Part shown: positions 25,685-37,599 of the stretch, in pieces
How the letters are laid out: every line of letters begins with the position of its first letter
Position numbering within the stretch: the first letter of the stretch is position 1
Assembly (NCBI RefSeq): GCF_034190915.1
Contig: NW_026947484.1
Coordinates: 70,883,482-70,947,481 of the forward strand
Source of the DNA: Cavia porcellus
Taxonomy: Eukaryota; Chordata; Mammalia; Rodentia; Caviidae
Length of the DNA stretch: 64,000 nt
Direction: 5' to 3'
Program-made: the position numbers and the translations under genes
Notes under the pieces: generated by a model
Told to the model about the DNA's origin: nothing
What the model saw: the letters and a program-made list of their open reading frames with translations, nothing else
Databases searched by the model: none

Positions 25685-26048
25685 TTTGTTTTCTGTTGCT
25701 GATGACACAGTATCAATCTTGGCATGTTTTTATGAAGTGAGATTTATTTGGGCCCTTGTTTCTGTCCCATGATCAGAAGACTCTGCCTGGCAATGGCCTT
25801 TTGCTTGCAGGTTCAGAGATGGTGCAGGACATCAGTGACAAGAGATGAAGCACACATGTATGTGCGTGGCTCTCTCCTGGTAAAGCCATTCACTTACAGG
25901 GAAGCACCCTGTTTATCTGGTTCCCCCCATTTTCAAAGGCCTCACAATTAAACCCCACAGTCAGATTAGGTGTCCACCCTTTACCAAGTCAAAGCAGCAT
26001 AAAATTTAACATGTGCAGCTCTAGGGAACACACTTAAACCATAAGCAT
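25685..26048 (-). repeat. MaLR-type LTR
   Basis: Read in reverse, this matches the 3' half of a MaLR LTR. On the + strand it starts 'gttttctgttgctgatgac', continues 'gagatttatttgggccctt' and ends 'acacacttaaaccataagc'. The frame at 25748-25951 is a read-through of it. Confidence 0.6.
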
Positions 26049-26237
26049 AGTTATTTAAATACCTGTGCAAAGTATTTAAATAGAGTGCAATAATAATTCT
26101 TCCTCAAATTAATAACATGATTTATTAGATTAATTCCTTTGTGACAAACACATTGCTTTGGATGAACAATGTGTAAGTCTGTCAGACAAATATTCAACTA
26201 TTTGTGACTTCGTCCAACCTTTTAAACAGTCCAATTT

Positions 26238-26322
26238 AGGGCTGGGGATTTAGCTTAGTGGCATAAGCACCTGCCTGGCAAATGCAAGGTCATGAGTTGA
26301 ATGCCAGTACCCACCCCCAAAA
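26238..26322 (+). repeat. ID-like tRNA-derived SINE
   Basis: It starts 'gggctggggatttagctta', has 'gtggcataagcacctgcct' and a B-box-like 'gtcatgagttgaatgccag', and ends in a short A-rich tail. Confidence 0.85.
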
Positions 26323-26727
26323 AGTCCAACTTGTCCTGAAATCATGGTTTTATTATTGTTACTTGGAAGACATATTAGCGATTCATTTTTCAATCACCCT
26401 GTTTACCTTTACAGTAGCTTTTCTCAACAACCATTCTTTAGTATTTCTATTATTATACACTCAGCATTAATAATCACACATATATGGGAGCATTAAATAT
26501 TCTGTTACAATGAAACCCCTTTTGTAAATTTCTTTTATAGAACAACTGCTCCCCAGGGATATTTTATGTTTGATTCAGCATTTTATTTATAAATCCTGGT
26601 TATTTTTTTCCTCTAATATACCTTTAAAATAGTATTTCTAATTTCTACTACTATTTCTACAGTGCCATGAGCATAAATTCTCAATAAGATAGTGCATTTG
26701 TTAATTGTGTATTAAATAGTATTTGTT

Positions 26728-27100
26728 AAGATTTTAATGGCCCCCATTAAAACATATGTTGAAATTTAATTCCTATTGTGGAGTGTAAAGAGATGAGACC
26801 ATGTGAAAATTTAAGAGGTGTTAAGTCATGAGTCCACCACTGTCATTTTATTGTGAGTTGACAGATTATCTGCAGAGTTGGTATTTTATAAAAGATAGTT
26901 CTACGTTGAATCTCATCTGTACATTACTCATCATTTAATTCCAGTGCCACCTTGGAATGATGCAGCCTCCACCAGCAGGAAGGCCCTCATCTAATGTCAC
27001 TTTTAGAATTTAGACTTCCTATCTGGCGGAACCATGAGCTAAAGTAAACTTTGATCCTCACAAACTACCCAGTCTGTGATAATCATTTGTACAGCATAGT
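26728..27100 (+). repeat. MaLR-type LTR
   Basis: The sequence follows a MaLR LTR: 'cccccattaaaacatatgt', 'tgaaatttaattcctattg', 'ccaccttggaatgatgcag', 'gccctcatctaatgtcac' and a terminal 'cacaaactacccagtctgt'. It abuts an oppositely oriented MaLR LTR. Confidence 0.65.
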
Positions 27101-27104
27101 AGAA

Positions 27105-27470
27105 AGGATATGCCTTGGTTACTTTTCCCTCTCCACTGAAATGAAATATCTGACAATCAAAATTAAGGGAAGAAAAAAATTATTTAACTCACAGTTTGTC
27201 GAGATTTCAGTCCTTAATCAGCTGGCTCCGAGGCAACACTTGAAGGTGGCAAAAGACAGTAAAGGAACAAGAGCAAAAAGTGGGGAGGACAAACCTCTTT
27301 TCCACCCTTATATTCTATACAGGTCCCTCTACCCTCCAGGGCAGGTGTAGCACTCATACCATCTTAGTGCCTCCTCTTGCACAGGATGAGGATGTTTACA
27401 AAGTAAGGACTCTGGCCCCCTGCTGAGTCACTTAGTCAAACTTCTAAACTTCTCAAATTAACACAATATA
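27105..27470 (-). repeat. MaLR-type LTR, head-to-head with the preceding one
   Basis: On the + strand 'ccactgaaatgaaatatct', then 'ttatttaactcacagtttg', 'cttaatcagctggctccga' and a 'gtagcactcataccatctt' stretch are complements of a MaLR LTR. A similar reverse-strand LTR is seen at the right edge of the window. Confidence 0.6.
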
Positions 27471-27897
27471 TCAGCTTCAGCAGTATATTAATGACTCTTA
27501 CAAATATTAATACCATTTCACTTTTCTAATATATTGAATAATACATATTAGAAGGCAAAAAAGACTTCCTTCCCTAAATAAAAATCATCAAAATACAGTT
27601 TGCAGAATTAAAATTTGAATTCTGCTTGTCAATTTATAAACATATATGTCAAGTTAAATGTTCTGAGTATTTAAAATAGTACAGGATTTTGAAGGCAAAG
27701 GAGTAAAGTTTTAATGACGATGCATTATTAAGTCTACAATGCATATGTTGTTTGCCAAGTTATAGCTATTTTAGCCTGATCTGTTGGATCACATGTTTTA
27801 ATGCAAAGATATTCCGATTCTGCCTAGCTACTAAATAATCTCTTAATGTGGTATGTACATATTTTTAAAAATATAATCATGTTAAAATGAATTTATT

Positions 27898-27999
27898 GGG
27901 GCTGGGGATTTAGCTCGGTGGCATAAGCGCCTACCTTGCAAGCAGGCAGTTGTGAGTTCGATCCCCGGTACTGATAAAAAAGAAAAAGACCAAAAAAAA
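27898..27999 (+). repeat. ID-like tRNA-derived SINE, best-preserved copy
   Basis: It carries both internal pol III boxes: an A-box region 'ttagctcggtggcataagc' and a B-box 'gagttcgatccccgg', preceded by 'ggggctgggga' and followed by an A-rich tail. The clover-leaf order is that of a tRNA-derived SINE. Several other copies in the window share the same body, which helps to place the host among rodents. Confidence 0.92.
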
Positions 28000-28500
28000 T
28001 TAATTTCTTGACCCACATCTCCTCTATTTTGAATGCTATCAAAATGGGATACATATTGTGAACACATAAAGTGAGACAGCATATGCTAAGTTTCAAATAT
28101 AGGTGTATCAAATATACATAAACATTATTGGACCAACTGCATATTCATCTCTGATCATATATTATTTTCTCCAATCAATAGACACCTAAAAACATGCTAT
28201 GTGGTACAATGTCTTCTTCATATATGTTATTGATGCATTATCTTATCTTCATAATCTGTAGCATAAACTATCAGCTTTTTATATTTTATTTATCTATACC
28301 TAAAGAAACAGCCAATTTTCATATCTATAATTGAATTAAAATACAAACATTACATTTATATACTCATAAACAAATGGTATCTCCTTTTTTGACTCTGAAG
28401 CGTTCTAAAATTGTGATCAATTTGAATCGTCAGCTATTTAAATGAAATTACATACTATTGCCATGATTAACATCTAAAATATCTACCAAGTCTCTTGTGT
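28000..28500. other. AT-rich non-coding sequence
   Basis: Nothing recognised. Confidence 0.5.
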
Positions 28501-28504
28501 TCAG

Positions 28505-28830
28505 AGAAATGGCATTTGGAAGTTGATTGGGTCAGAGGACACTACATTCCTCCGGAGAGCAATTCATGGTGAGTTCACAGTGTGAGGACTGGTCAGAAGA
28601 GGTGGGTCACCAGGGAAATCATTGACTCTTTCTTTGTCTCTCTCAGACAAATCCTGGCTTAGAAAGTCTGGCTCCATGAGTTGAGCAGTTTTCCTCTACC
28701 GTATCATTTCTGCCTTGGAACCACCCAACCACGGACTGAACCCTCTGAAACTGCCAGCCAAATATACACTCCTTTAAATTGCATGTGTCAAGTATTTTGT
28801 TCCAGAGAAGGGAAGGTAAAAAATGCAATC
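28505..28830 (+). repeat. MaLR-type LTR
   Basis: The 3' half is diagnostic: 'ccacggactgaaccctctg', 'gaaactgccagccaaatat' and 'gtcaagtattttgttccag'. The upstream part 'gagttcacagtgtgaggac' also fits. Confidence 0.6.
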
Positions 28831-28869
28831 GTCTTGTTTAAAATGTGGTGGGAAATTCATAGATCATGA

Positions 28870-29550
28870 GTAACTGCCTTTGTATAGTTTTAAGCAAATT
28901 ATTTTAGAAATTTTAGTTTTCAAAAATATATTCTGATCATGTATAATATTAAACCCACTTTTATATACATAATTATATTTATTCTATTATCATTTATAAT
29001 ATCAGAAAATACTGCTCACAAACTGAATGTGTAACTGCTTAAATGTCATAATAGAGGGATATTGTATTTTATTTGAAAATAAGGATTATTTTATTAAAGA
29101 AATAGTTTTATTTCTCTCAAGTTTCATATAATTTCAATTATTGCGATGATCATAAACATTAAAAAAATGTGTTAATTGTCATATCTTCCTAAACTCTCTT
29201 CTCTTTTGGGCATAAGTCATAATCCACGACTGTGTGGGTGCAAATCCTTTTATATCATTACTATCTTGGGGTTTTATGACCGAAACTAGCATTCCATTGA
29301 ATATATGAGTAGGACAGAATTTGTTATGTTTATAAAGCCTTTTTCTTTGGTACATTCTAATAATCTAATTTAATACTTTTATTCTGAAGAAACAGATACA
29401 GAATATTTTATTCTAAATCAGGATAGTAGTGTTAGCAGTCTTTTTTTTTTTTACTAATGTCTTAGCCCACAAATGTTTCTCTAACTGTAATTGTTGATCA
29501 CACATAATCATTGTCATCAGTGACTTGATTCAACCTCATTTGATCATTAT
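28870..29550. other. AT-rich non-coding sequence
   Basis: No gene or repeat family recognised. Confidence 0.5.
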
Positions 29551-29554
29551 CAAG

Positions 29555-29705
29555 TAGTTTTTATTATTTGTAGTGTAAGTGAAGACAATCAGAGCAATTG
29601 CTTCACATATTATTATGAGAATTAAATGAGATAAAAACATCTTAAGTAGTTATGACAATTTCTGCAAGAGAATAAATACATTCAGTAAGCATTAGTGAAA
29701 ATATT
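29555..29705 (+). repeat. MIR SINE
   Basis: 'tatgagaattaaatgagat', then 'cttaagtagttatgacaat' and 'aaatacattcagtaagcat' follow the 3' half of MIR. Confidence 0.6.
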
Positions 29706-29789
29706 GAGGGTGATTATCAAAACCGTGATTCTTTGAAAGCTCTTTGCTAAACAGAGGGCATTCTACTAAAACAGATTTACATTAGGGAG

Positions 29790-29985
29790 ATGCATAGCTG
29801 GCGATAATGGCATGAGCCTGAAATATCAGAACTCTTGAGAGGTTGAGGCAGGAAAATGACAAGTTTGGATCAAATTGAGTGACTTATGAGTCTGTGTCAC
29901 AAAATAGAAAATAAAAATGGGCCAAGAATGCAGTTTAGTGTGAAGGTCTTGAGGTTCAATCCTCAGCAAAGCACATGTACATGCA
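29790..29985 (+). repeat. B1-ID dimeric SINE
   Basis: A B1-like left part ('ggcgataatggcatgagcc', 'gagaggttgaggcaggaaa', 'gtgacttatgagtctgtgt') is followed across an A-rich linker by a tRNA-like right part with 'ttgaggttcaatcctcagc'. This arrangement matches dimeric B1-ID SINEs known from some rodent families. The copy is diverged. Confidence 0.6.
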
Positions 29986-29989
29986 CACA

Positions 29990-30955
29990 CATAGGTATTA
30001 CATTCTTATAATTTGGGATGTGTATATACATTAAGAACTTAACTCGAAAGTGTGATTTAGGTCAAGATTATATAATTTGTTAATGAGTTGGCACTAAAAA
30101 AGCAATAGGTGGTGTTAAATAACAATGCTAAAATTTATTCAAACTATTGCCTCTCTACATAAAGGAGACAAGAGAGTTTAGGGAATAGCAGACTTTACAA
30201 GTAAAAGTTATTCATTATGCATTGCATTACCATGTCTATTTAAAACACCCAACTGGAATGAATTCTAAGAAAAGCTCTCTGTTTTAAGAAAAGAAACAAT
30301 GTGTTCCATTGGAATAACATATAAGGCACCAATTTAGAATTCAAGTAGTGGTTATTCTTTGATAAACATGTATAAATGTATGTGTGTGTGTCTATTTTAA
30401 TCTACACTTAAGAATTATCATTGATAGTCATTAATGGAAGCTCTAAGTAATATTCATCACTGTCTCAGCATTTACTTTACAATACAAAGAGCAGTTTTAC
30501 TAGATAGTTCCATTTATCACCTGGAAAAAGTATGAATGAGTTTATTTACTTCATTCACTTCAGCCATTGCCAGAGTTTAACCCAAATTATTACCAGATTT
30601 ACGTACATAAGTGGAGTAAATAGAATGATGAAGGAAAATATTTTGTGGACCCAGATGGGCCCTTTTTATGTAACATCAATGGTGCAAATGAGTCATTTCA
30701 GAAGAGTGCAGGAAATCCTGTAGGGCCAGAGAATATTGGTTGTTTTCTAAAAGGCTCTGAGCTCAGGACCGAAAAATGTATCAGTTGCTTCTCATATGTT
30801 CATTATTAAGTAAAGGAAAATAAAGTGAGTGTGTCCTTAATGATGATAATAAAATAACAAAACTTTTTTAAAATGTAGAAAAGGAGTAAGTAACTCTGGG
30901 ATAGTTGGGGCTATGGTTGTTAAATATATGTATGCTAAATATGAGTGTCTATCAA
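29990..30955. other. AT-rich non-coding sequence
   Basis: No gene is recognised. A short (GT)n patch lies at about 30380-30390. Confidence 0.5.
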
Positions 30956-30999
30956 ATCCACATGCTGTACATTTTCTAAGAAATCCCTGAAAGAAAAGG

Positions 31000-31455
31000 G
31001 TATCACTCCCTCATGGAGACGCCGACACTCGACCCTCCCGTGTTCATTGCCACATTAATCACAAAGGCCAAAATATGGAAGCCCAAGTGTGCAGAGATGG
31101 ATGAATGGGTACAGAAACGGTGATAAATACATATGAAGAAATATTATTCAGCTCTAAAAAGAATGGAATCATCATACGTGTCGCTGTGCTGTGAGGGAAT
31201 CTGGAGGAGAATTCACTGACAAAGTACAGCAGACGTAGAAATAAAAGTGTTGCATGACCTCCTTATATTTAGAATCAAAAGTGTCTAATGTTCAGGGGTA
31301 GAAGGCAGTGGTCATTAAGATTAGGAAAGATGAAGGCAGAGGGTTCGAGGACACTTCATATTTATGACACTGTGTTATTTTAACTCACTTCATCATAGTA
31401 ATCTTGCTATTATTTATGTGTTTCGCATGGTATTTTATTTTCCTTAAACATACAC
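31000..31455 (+). repeat. L1 3' end (ORF2 C-terminus and 3' UTR)
   Basis: 'tgttcattgccacattaat', 'agatggatgaatgggtaca', 'gaaatattattcagctcta' and 'aaaagaatggaatcatcat' are the end of L1 ORF2. A UTR with 'gttcaggggtagaaggcag' follows. 5'-truncated. Confidence 0.8.
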
Positions 31456-31459
31456 AATT

Positions 31460-31975
31460 AAATTTATATAAAAAGGATGCTGGAAAAAATACTTGCAATC
31501 AGAAAAGAAAAATAACTTCCTTGATTCCCTAACTTTAGCTGTTTTATTTTCTGTTTCTTCTTTTTTAAGTTAATAAGGTCTTGCCGATAGCCTTAATGTT
31601 TGACACAGTGGGGATTTCAGTAAAACTCATTGTGTATAAACTGCAGTATTTAAAAATGATTACCACATACAGAGTACATGCTGTAATATAACAGTTGGAA
31701 TAGTTCTACTTCCTATCTATTAATATAAAATTCCTAGTGACATTTTTGTAAGAGATGGTTAAAAACAAGGTGCATAACCAGAACCTTTTAGATAAAAACA
31801 AGATGAGCATCCTAACAGCCCATAGAAGTTGCACAATTTTGTTGTGCATAGCTTGATAAATAAAAGACCACAAAGTATAAAGGAGTTTTGATTTCCAGAC
31901 CAAAATCCTTAACTTTCCTGTACACAATTACTATATTCTGGATGTTTTAAATACAAACACTTTTATATGTTATCC
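31460..31975. other. AT-rich non-coding sequence
   Basis: No recognised content. The reverse frame at 31706-31927 lacks motifs. Confidence 0.45.
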
Positions 31976-32390
31976 CATTGTAGGAATTGCAAGTCTCTGG
32001 TGGCACAAGAAATTGAGCAAGCATCTGAAGGGATAGAGAAAACCAAGCTCTTTAGTTAAGCTGGCTGATCCAGAGGAGCTCTGAACTCTGGTCCCTGAGC
32101 AGTCGGGCAGGAGAGGCTTTATTCCCTGGTTTTGGTTGGGTTGGGTCGGGGGTCAAGCAGAGCAGTATTTTACAGAAGCAGAAGTTTAGTAAGTGGTGCT
32201 ATGATTTGAGGCTGTTGGTGCTATGTGGGAGGCCGAAGTTAACCGGCATATTGCATGGTTATGTTCACTGTGGTTACAAGGCAGGCATGGAATACCTCCA
32301 GTTACATGGTGAGGCAAGAAGCACAAGTTGATAGAAGCTGATGTAAACAAGAGTTGGGGGCTTAGCATGGTTTATTTTCTCGCCTTTTTG
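31976..32390 (-). repeat. 3' LTR of the ERV1 element
   Basis: It shares with 35864-36275 the blocks 'tctggtggcacaagaaa', 'ccctggttttggtt', 'gcagaagtttag' and 'agttgatagaa', in the same order. Its right boundary is approximate. Confidence 0.75.
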
Positions 32391-33814
32391 ATGCTCTTAT
32401 AAGCATTGTCTTATAGGGCATCACCAGTACCAACGGGGTTATAACTTGAGTGGACACGTGCTAAAAGCTGATGGAATGTCAAACCCTATCCTGGAAGAAC
32501 TCCATGAGACACTGAAGCAGACATGTTACAAAGATTAATGGAAGGAAAACTGGAAGCATGAGTCCAACTAATGGAATAACCCATGATGTCCAGTAGCCCC
32601 AAGATAAGCTCACTGGGTGCTGGGTTGGGAATATTCTCAGAGTCCGGCAGCAAATGTATTGCTGACTGTGGGCCTGAACTGTAATAGAATAGTGTCTCTA
32701 AGAGTGATGTCTGTCTTAGGAATGAGATAGAAGAGAGTGCATATCCCTGTCCTGTAGGCAGGAAAAACAGAGATAGGCAGAGTCAGAAAATCCCAAGAGC
32801 AGACAGACTGAAGAGTTTGTGAACATCATAGCAATATCTGATGGCTCCCCTCCTTCCCTCCCAGGCACTTAATGTGAAAGTCAGGGTCACTCATGTGAGA
32901 AAGGGCACTGGATGGGCATGGGTCAGTGGAGTAACTACTCAGTTTTGTTTTACCAGTGTTGGAGAAATCTCTTTGTGTCAACTAACAATCATTCAGTTGA
33001 ATTCTGAAGGTTGGGTAAGAGGAGATAGGAGGAAGAGACTGTGTCCACTGTGGCTCCCCAAAAGAAGTGTCCTAGATATGGCAACATGTGTCTCCTAGAG
33101 AAGTGGGATTCTACATTGACTGACAAGTCTGGAGGTACTTATTCTGGGTTAGCCAGTGAGGCAGTGCTAGTTTATACCTGAATTGACCCGCACATTAAGA
33201 TGTTCATAGAGGAGGCATAAGACCAACGTAAAATTGCAATCAGTAGGCATTAACAGTCCCAGAGTCTTGAAAGTTCCGGAGGCAGCAGAGGAATTGAAGA
33301 CCCCTAGAGGATCAGGCCATTTTATACAAAAGGAGCTTAAATGGTGAGTCTCAGGTTAGTGGAGATGGGAGTGAAGATGGCTCTCTGTGTGTGGCCTGGC
33401 TTTTTCTATAAAAGTTTTTCTTGAGTAGAGTAGCAACTTCAAAATCAACACAGATGATAGGCAGATGTGGATAGTGACCAGACTTGGGGTGAAACAGGAG
33501 TGGCCTTGGTGGAACCCATCAAAGCAGAATTTCAGAGCAACAATCTTCTTCTAGACAGGGCTGGGACAGGATTAGCAAAGTATGAGTCTTTTCTAGGGTG
33601 TTAGAGAGGGAAGGAGGTAGTGGGTCTGGGCTGTTAACAGCAGAATCAGGTTACTGGCAAAGGCTATTCAACTAGATGGAGTAAACAACTAATCTCTATA
33701 AAAGACAGGGAAACAGAAAGCACAATACATTGAGGTGAAGGTAAATGCTAGGAGGAATCTATGGGTAGCTGGCACTGTCTTTAGCATCAGTGTAGGTGGC
33801 CAGTATCAAACCTT
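32391..33814. other. Internal ERV1 sequence, not assigned to a gene
   Basis: This lies between the RNase H tail and the 3' LTR, where integrase and env would be expected. I could not recognise either on the reverse strand. The + frame at 32841-33098 has no known motif. Confidence 0.4.
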
Positions 33815-34370
33815 TCAGGTAAGGTTGTATAGATTTTGTGTAGCTCTGCTCTTTTTGTAGAGCTGTTTATCTGTTGTCGTAGCCTCCAATATCCAAAACA
33901 AAACTTGTAAGGGTATAAGGATATCAGGTCTAGCTTGTCTAGTGGCCTCTTTAGCTGGCTGGTCAACCAGCTGATTTCCTTTTATGATGAAGTCTTGTCC
34001 CTTGTCCCTCAGCAGTGCACGATGACCACATTTCTGAGTCCCCCACATGGTTTCTGGAAGTTGGAAAATTTCCTTTTTATTTTTAATCTCTGTTCTTCAT
34101 GCTGTTAAGAGTCCCCTTTCTTTATATATTGCCCTGGGCATGCTGACTGTGGCAAAAGCTTATGTTGAATCAGTGTAGATATTGAGTTTTGACTCATGTT
34201 GATAGGAGGGCTTGCATGAGGATCCACCGTTCCGTCTTTTATGCTGGTGAGCCTTTAGGAAGGGGTCCCATCTCCATAACTAGTCTTTAGTGAAATTGTA
34301 TCCCACTTGGTATTTATCATCCTGGCTGAAACTTTGTCCATCTGTATTTGATTGGCATTTGATTGGAATA
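33815..34370 (-). pseudogene. pol: ERV1 pol fragment: RNase H C-terminal part
   Basis: The reverse-strand frame 33815-34048 contains 'ALLRDKGQDFIIKGNQLVDQ', which corresponds to the C-terminal end of retroviral RNase H, where a Gly-Asn-x-x-x-Asp segment carries the last catalytic Asp. After the family tail the frame runs into a non-matching sequence and stops. It follows the RT-connection fragment upstream on the same strand but is in a different frame, so pol is disrupted by indels and stops. In a functional virus this domain degrades RNA in RNA-DNA hybrids during reverse transcription. This copy cannot do so. Confidence 0.7.
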
Positions 34371-35650
34371 TCAGTTTTTTTGTGAGATCAGAACTGCTAG
34401 AGAACAGTTCATCAGTGACTTCTCCACAGCATGGTCTGGAGGGCTTGCTTCTGTCAGCAGAAAGATGGCTGGGTTTACTATTTGGACAGTCTCCAGGGTT
34501 ACTTTTGGGTTTTCCCAGGGTAATCCTTGGCATTTAACCATCCTGGTATTTGAAAGGCATTTGTGTGCTTGACTGTTCATCAGAGTCATGACCAAGTGAG
34601 GAAGCTTTACTTGAAGACTTTGTTCCAACATCAGCTTGTCTGCTTCCTTAATGGGAGTAACAATTGCCACCAAGGCACAAAGACAAGGGGACCACACAGC
34701 AGCCATGGGGTACCATTGCTTGGGTAGATAAGCCACTGGTATCTGCCAGGGCCCCACAGTCTGAATTAGCACCCGTAGGGTCACATGGTCCTTTTCATCA
34801 ATAATGAGATTAAAGTCTTGGCTATGTCTGGCAATATCAGGGCAGGCATGCTGATGAGTAGCCATTTGATCTCACTGAAGGCTAATTCTTGTTTTTCTCT
34901 CCATTTAGGGGCTTGTGTTTTGGCCCTGAGAGGGAAGTATAAAGAGGCTCAACTTTTTCTGCAAATCCTAAAATCAAAATTCTGCAGAATCGAGCTGCCT
35001 TAAGAAAGTAATGGAGTTGTATTTTATTGTGTGTTCTGCGATGGGAGCAGACAACTCGTTTTCTTTCAGAATCCAGTGAGCAATGTCCTTTTGTTATATT
35101 GAAACCAGACAGTCATGGAAGGCTGGTTATCTGTGCCTTTTTCCATGATACTTTTTAGCCAGTATCTATGGGCAACTCCATGAGAGCCTATGTTCCCTTC
35201 CAGCAGTTCTGTGTGGTTTTGCTTTCCAGTAAGTGGTTCAACTATGTATTGGAGCAATGTGCAGCTCAGTTTGTACCCAGAAAGATAGTCAGGTCATTAG
35301 CCAGGACTTTCCAAATAAGGGGGGAGAGTTTTTGAAATCTTGGGGAAGTCTAGGCCAAGTTAGCTATGTCTTTTGTTGAATGTCAGGATCCTTCCAGTTG
35401 AAAGCAAAGAGTGATTGGCTCTGGGGTCCAGCCGCAGGCAGAAGGAGGAGTCTTTGATATCCAGGCATGTAAACTAGGTTACTCTCTCAGTGGAGGTTTA
35501 TCAGAGTATAGGGACTGGGTACGATTATATGTAAAATGACAGTAGTATTGTTGATGGCTTGGGGGTCTTGAACTGGTCAGTATCTATTTCTTCTGAGCTT
35601 CTTGACAATTAACAGGGGAGTGTCCCAAGGGGAATGAATTCACAGTAGGG
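34371..35650 (-). pseudogene. pol: ERV1 pol fragment: reverse transcriptase and connection domain
   Basis: The 164-codon reverse frame 34371-34865 matches the connection region that follows gammaretroviral RT: a 'DEKDHVTLRVLIQTVGPW' stretch, then 'PVAYLPKQWYPMAA', then a 'VTPIKEADKL' region. Upstream, in other frames, come the thumb-like 'LGFAEKVEPLYTSL' near 34960 and, near 35350-35400, 'LTWPRLPQDFKNSPP', the RT segment before the catalytic aspartates. A degenerate 'LLQY' follows at about 35250, where the active-site Asp pair would be expected, and I could not see that pair intact. Several frame changes and stops are present, so this is a dead gene. Confidence 0.75.
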
Positions 35651-35842
35651 TTTTGTCTACTTCCTCTCCGGAATCCAGTCAGGAAAAGGCTGATTATCTG
35701 TGCCTGATTACTTTGGTCACCTTGGCCTGATGAAGGAAGATCCATTGAACTGGATCAATGGCAGGTCACCTCATTACTGGAGAGGGTTCCTGGCAGCTGT
35801 TGCCAACCCCAAGCTGGTGGCTCAAAGGCCAGACATAGTTGG

Positions 35843-35862
35843 TTTCCCAGTCAGGGGACCAA
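35843..35862 (-). promoter_or_regulatory. Primer-binding site resembling tRNA-Glu
   Basis: Reading the reverse strand, the LTR ends in a CA, then TT, then TGGTCCCCTGACTGGGAA. The spacing is typical. From memory this fits the 3' end of tRNA-Glu with two mismatches. Confidence 0.6.
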
Positions 35863-35863
35863 A

Positions 35864-36275
35864 TGCTGTAGGAACTTCAGATTTCTGGTGGCACAAGAAA
35901 CTGAGCAAACAAAGAGGTAGAGAAAAACAAGCTCTTTTACTAAACTGGCTTACCCAGAGGAATTATGCACTCTGAATTCTGGGTCCTAAGGAGTAGGACA
36001 AGATTGGCTTTTTCCCTGGTTTTGGTTAGGTTGGGTGGGGACCAAGCAAAGCTGCATTTTCCAGAGGCAGAAGTTTAGCAGGTGTTGCTATGATTTGATA
36101 TCAGTGGCCTCAATGATGTGGAAGTTAACAGAAACATTTTGTAGTTACCTACATTGTGGTTACAAGGTAAGCACAGAACATTTCCTGTTGCATGTACAGG
36201 AAAGAGGCAGAAGTTGATAGAAACTAATGGAAGCAGAGATCTGAAGGCTTAAGGCTTTTGATTTCCTCTTTTATA
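35864..36275 (-). repeat. 5' LTR of the ERV1 element
   Basis: Partner of 31976-32390. It starts 'tgctgtaggaacttcag' on the + strand next to the primer site. Its outer boundary is approximate. Confidence 0.75.
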
Positions 36276-36279
36276 CTAT

Positions 36280-36635
36280 GTCACTCTTGGAAGCTAATGA
36301 AAATACATATTATGTAGACATCCTTTGTGACACCATGGAAATTAGCTGTTACTTTAAGCTAATGGTTAGCTTACAAAGCAATGAAAAGTTTAATGTTCTT
36401 ACTAGAACAATCTATTTAGATTACAATAGTAAGAATGTATCAATAATATTGCACATAAACCTCTTTAATTTTGCAAATATTCATGCAATTTAAATGCCAT
36501 GCATAGAAACAATATGTATTTAGGGAAAAGTTGGGAGAAATTTCATATTTTAATGGCATTTCTAAAGGTACGTAAGAATAACTCTGAACTCAAATTTATC
36601 AGTTTTATGCACTTTTAAATATGGACTTACTGATT
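36280..36635. other. AT-rich non-coding sequence
   Basis: Nothing recognised. Confidence 0.5.
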
Positions 36636-36639
36636 TTTT

Positions 36640-37175
36640 CCCACCAAATTCACAGAACCTTAAAATTCTGTTTTTGAATGTTTTTGCATGTCATCAAGTG
36701 GTCATATATACATATAATGGACTACTAATGAATTCACATTTCCATTCCCTCATTTCATTGTAGTTTAAAAATAACTAGGGAAAGGAGCTTTGTAGCTGGT
36801 TTCCATGATTAATTTGTTGTATGATTTTGCTGCCTTTTTTTTTTTACTTACATGTCCATATCTTACAATTTTAATTGTCTCTTGTACTCATGGATTATGA
36901 CCTTGTAATAAAAACAGCTACTTACTGGCCCTTAACAAAGGCAAATGCTTAGAGATTTGCCTAAAGAATATTTCTATATGTGAAGTCACTTGATACCTAG
37001 AAGGGGAATAGCTGAGCTAAAGAGAATTTCTAGTTTTCCTGTTTTGAAGACTCTTTATATTGACTTCCATAGTGTTTAAACCAGCTTACACTCTTACACA
37101 CAGTGCACAAGGACTTTTTTTCTTACCTTACATTCTTGCCATTTGTCATTATTTGTTTTCTTGATGATGGCTGTT
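36640..37175 (-). repeat. L1 3' end, antisense
   Basis: 'ttgacttccatagtgttta', 'ccagcttacactcttacac', 'tcttgccatttgtcattat' and 'gatgatggctgttctaa' are the antisense of the L1 3' UTR and ORF2 end. Confidence 0.75.
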
Positions 37176-37294
37176 CTAAAAAAAGATAAACGAGTCATTT
37201 GTAGGAAAATGAATGCAGTGGTGCTGTAATGTTACAAGAAAAAAGCACACTAAAAAGTTTAAGTTGCATGGGTTTCTCTTATTTGAGAAACCCA

Positions 37295-37505
37295 AAGGAT
37301 AAATAAAGAGCGAAAAATACATAGATAAAAGCAAATAGAGGAATAGATGTTTCTGGAATGGGAATGGAGTCAAATAATGAAGGGAGTTGGGGGGTGTAAG
37401 GAGATGCCAAAGGAGCTAACGCGTGTCATGTGCATGTAGCACCTCCATACAAGGAATGTAATCATTATGTACGGAAATATGTACTAATAAAAATTTAAAA
37501 GTTTT
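37295..37505 (+). repeat. L1 3' UTR end
   Basis: A purine-rich UTR ends 'gtaatcattatgtacgg' and 'tatgtactaataaaaattt', the same terminus as other L1 copies in this window. Confidence 0.65.
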
Positions 37506-37599
37506 TTAAAAATTAAATAAAGGCCACAATGAATGGAGCAGAAAGTTAAATGAAGAAGACAAACTGACAACAAATGACACAAAAAGAGCTCAACAGAAA

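Larger units (their letters stand above)
31976..36280 (-). mobile_element. Old ERV1-type (gammaretrovirus-like) provirus, internally deleted
   Basis: Two diverged copies of an LTR of about 0.4 kb (about 31976-32390 and 35864-36275) flank reverse-strand pol sequence. Next to the right LTR, which is the 5' LTR of the element, lies a primer-binding site. RT and RNase H fragments occupy about 33815-35650. The leader between primer site and RT is only about 0.2 kb, so gag and protease are missing. Integrase and env were not recognised in 32400-33814. LTR divergence is high by eye (roughly one difference in five), and the frames are broken, so this is an old fossil. Exact LTR ends are uncertain. 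Confidence 0.8.

Noticed and set aside
27898..27999. tRNA gene, because A-box and B-box are present
   Set aside because: The 3' part lacks a proper acceptor stem and ends in an A-rich tail, and related copies are dispersed through the window. It is a tRNA-derived SINE.
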